This document shows positions 32,657 through 34,029 of a DNA stretch of 34,029 nucleotides, one piece after another; within the stretch, counting starts at the first letter, position 1, and every line of letters starts with the position of its first letter. Where the stretch lies: the NCBI GenBank assembly GCA_021443335.1, contig JABUUE010000011.1, forward strand, positions 1 to 34,029. Reading direction: 5' to 3'. The notes below the pieces were generated by a model. That model was not told the DNA's origin, did no database searches, and saw only the letters and a list, made by a program, of their open reading frames with translations. The DNA comes from Bacteroidaceae bacterium (GTDB taxonomy: Bacteria; Bacteroidota; Bacteroidia; Bacteroidales; Bacteroidaceae). The position numbers and the translations under genes are program-made.

Positions 32657-33716
32657 ATATTAATGTTCTATGGTAGAAATCGACATTCTCCTTTGACAGC
32701 AGTTCGATAGGCATGTAGTTCACTGGCTTTATCTCCTGTTTGAGGACAATGCTCTTGAACAGTGAGTCGATGCAGTGGAAGCCTTGCATAAAGGCGTGCT
32801 GGGCTATAAGGAAGGAAATAGAGCCTCGGCGCAGGCATTCGGCGTTTCTCGGCACCATGTCGTAACCCATAATCTTCACGTCTGTGCGCTTGGTATATAT
32901 GAGGAACTCTCCCACAAGGTAAGCCTTTGAAGCGAAGGTGATGCAGTGGTGTACGTCGGGATGACTGTCGAAAAACTCTTCGAGCGTCTTTGCGTAGTCC
33001 TCAGGTTGTGTCTCTAACGGCAGGTCAAGCTCTAAAATCTCCACATCCGGAAAATGGCCGCGCATATAGTTCTTGAAGCCTATCTCGCGGTTCTCCTGCT
33101 GCTTGCTGGAGACCTTGCCGTTCTTCATCTGCTTCATAAGCATTATCTGCTTGTCGCGCGAGGCAAGGAGCATGAGCATCTTGGCGGCGAAATAACCGCT
33201 GGAGAAGGAGTCTTGGCCAAAGAAAGATAGTGGGTTGAGCTCGGGGAGATAGGAGTCAAGGAGCATTATTGGTATGTCTAAGGCATGGAGCTTGTCGGTG
33301 AAAGGCTTTGTTACATCGGCATGCACAGGAACAAGTACCACAGCCGATGGTTGTGCCTTGATGCAGATGTCGCATTGACGCATGAAGTCGTCCATGTCGT
33401 AGCGTGAGTAGTAGAGCGTGCGTGTCTCAATGTTGAAGTCGCTTCTGTGCTCGCAGGCTTTCTGTATGCCTTCTTCTATCTCTGCCCAGTAGGCCTCGGA
33501 AGAGTGCTGTGGAAGGATGACGTAAAAAGTGTACTCCTTATTATAGGCTAATGCCGACGCGTACATGTTGGGCTTGTAGTTGATGCTGTCGAGCACTTCT
33601 TCAACCTTTTTCCTTGCAATCTCTGACACGTTCGGGCGGTTGTGAAGTACTCTGTCAACGGTGCCCACGCTGACACCTGCCTGTTCTGCTATATCCTTTA
33701 TCCTAATCTTTGCCAT
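32655..33716 (-). CDS. LacI family transcriptional regulator with substrate-binding domain
   Basis: IRIKDIAEQAGVSVGTVDRVLHNRPNVSEIARKKVEEVLDSINYKPN HTH and hinge, followed by periplasmic-binding-like domain. Confidence 0.92.
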   Translation of the reverse strand: MAKIRIKDIAEQAGVSVGTVDRVLHNRPNVSEIARKKVEEVLDSINYKPNMYASALAYNKEYTFYVILPQHSSEAYWAEIEEGIQKACEHRSDFNIETRTLYYSRYDMDDFMRQCDICIKAQPSAVVLVPVHADVTKPFTDKLHALDIPIMLLDSYLPELNPLSFFGQDSFSSGYFAAKMLMLLASRDKQIMLMKQMKNGKVSSKQQENREIGFKNYMRGHFPDVEILELDLPLETQPEDYAKTLEEFFDSHPDVHHCITFASKAYLVGEFLIYTKRTDVKIMGYDMVPRNAECLRRGSISFLIAQHAFMQGFHCIDSLFKSIVLKQEIKPVNYMPIELLSKENVDFYHRTLI

Positions 33717-33737
33717 TGTCTATGTTTAGTTGTGGTG

Positions 33738-33745
33738 CAAAGTTA
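33738..33745 (-). promoter_or_regulatory. putative -7 box TAACTTTG upstream of the LacI-type gene
   Basis: CAAAGTTA on + strand. Confidence 0.5.
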
Positions 33746-34029
33746 GTGTTTTTCTTTCACTCATAAACAATAAACGGATATATTTTCAGCGAAAAATGCT
33801 GTTACGAAGCCTACAAATTGTTTTATTTTAAGAGTTTCTGTGTTTTCGCACAACAAATTGTGTGTTTTTGTTGTGGTTTCATTTGATTTATTGTACCTTT
33901 GTAAAATAAAATGGCTTTTAAGTAAGTGGTCAAAATTAGTTTGATGTTAGATTGTACTATGTTTGGATGCAGATTTAGATAAAATGCTCCCGCTCGGCAA
34001 TTTGAAAGCAAGCTTTCATTGCCCTCGCT

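Noticed and set aside
1-34029. tRNA or rRNA genes
   Set aside because: No cloverleaf/T-loop (GGTTCRANTCC) candidate or rRNA segment seen by eye; a tRNAscan/Infernal run would be decisive.

Overview
The window is chromosomal DNA from a Bacteroidales bacterium. Prevotella-like is an inference, based on TAnnTTTG-type promoter boxes, a DUF5606/DUF4254 gene content, a T9SS-like C-terminal tail and an EF-G paralog. Most of it is core housekeeping: coaE 3' end, nth, rpsU, xerC-like recombinase, GT2 polyprenol-phosphate mannosyltransferase, hemW, EF-G paralog, amt, sigma-54-type AAA+ regulator, lptE-like, secG, dnaG, queH, HD-domain protein, trxA, ABC exporter pair, argD, argC, pdxB, DUF4254, GT9. 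Accessory parts are a secreted GH30-type glycosidase, a RelE-like toxin-antitoxin pair, an Rpn/PD-(D/E)XK nuclease with a repeat-encoded tail, and a 28.2-33.7 kb catabolic cassette (Asp/Glu racemase family, MFS, BKACE/DUF849, DUF1537 acid-sugar kinase, LacI regulator) that could be an undescribed acid-sugar/beta-keto-acid pathway. The EF-G paralog lacks the catalytic His of the G3 motif (DCPGS instead of DTPGH). Intergenic DNA carries several repeat families that the gene annotation does not explain: two loci with exact 22-bp-period arrays sharing one consensus; a ~144-bp MITE-like element with perfect 20-bp terminal inverted repeats; a C/G-run palindromic element that supplies or abuts stop codons and is inserted in-frame in a GT9 gene; a ~40-bp hairpin element in three copies; a promoter-embedded hairpin module; and several 8-21 bp minisatellites. 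No tRNA, rRNA or CRISPR array was found by eye. All identifications come from reading the sequence without database searches.
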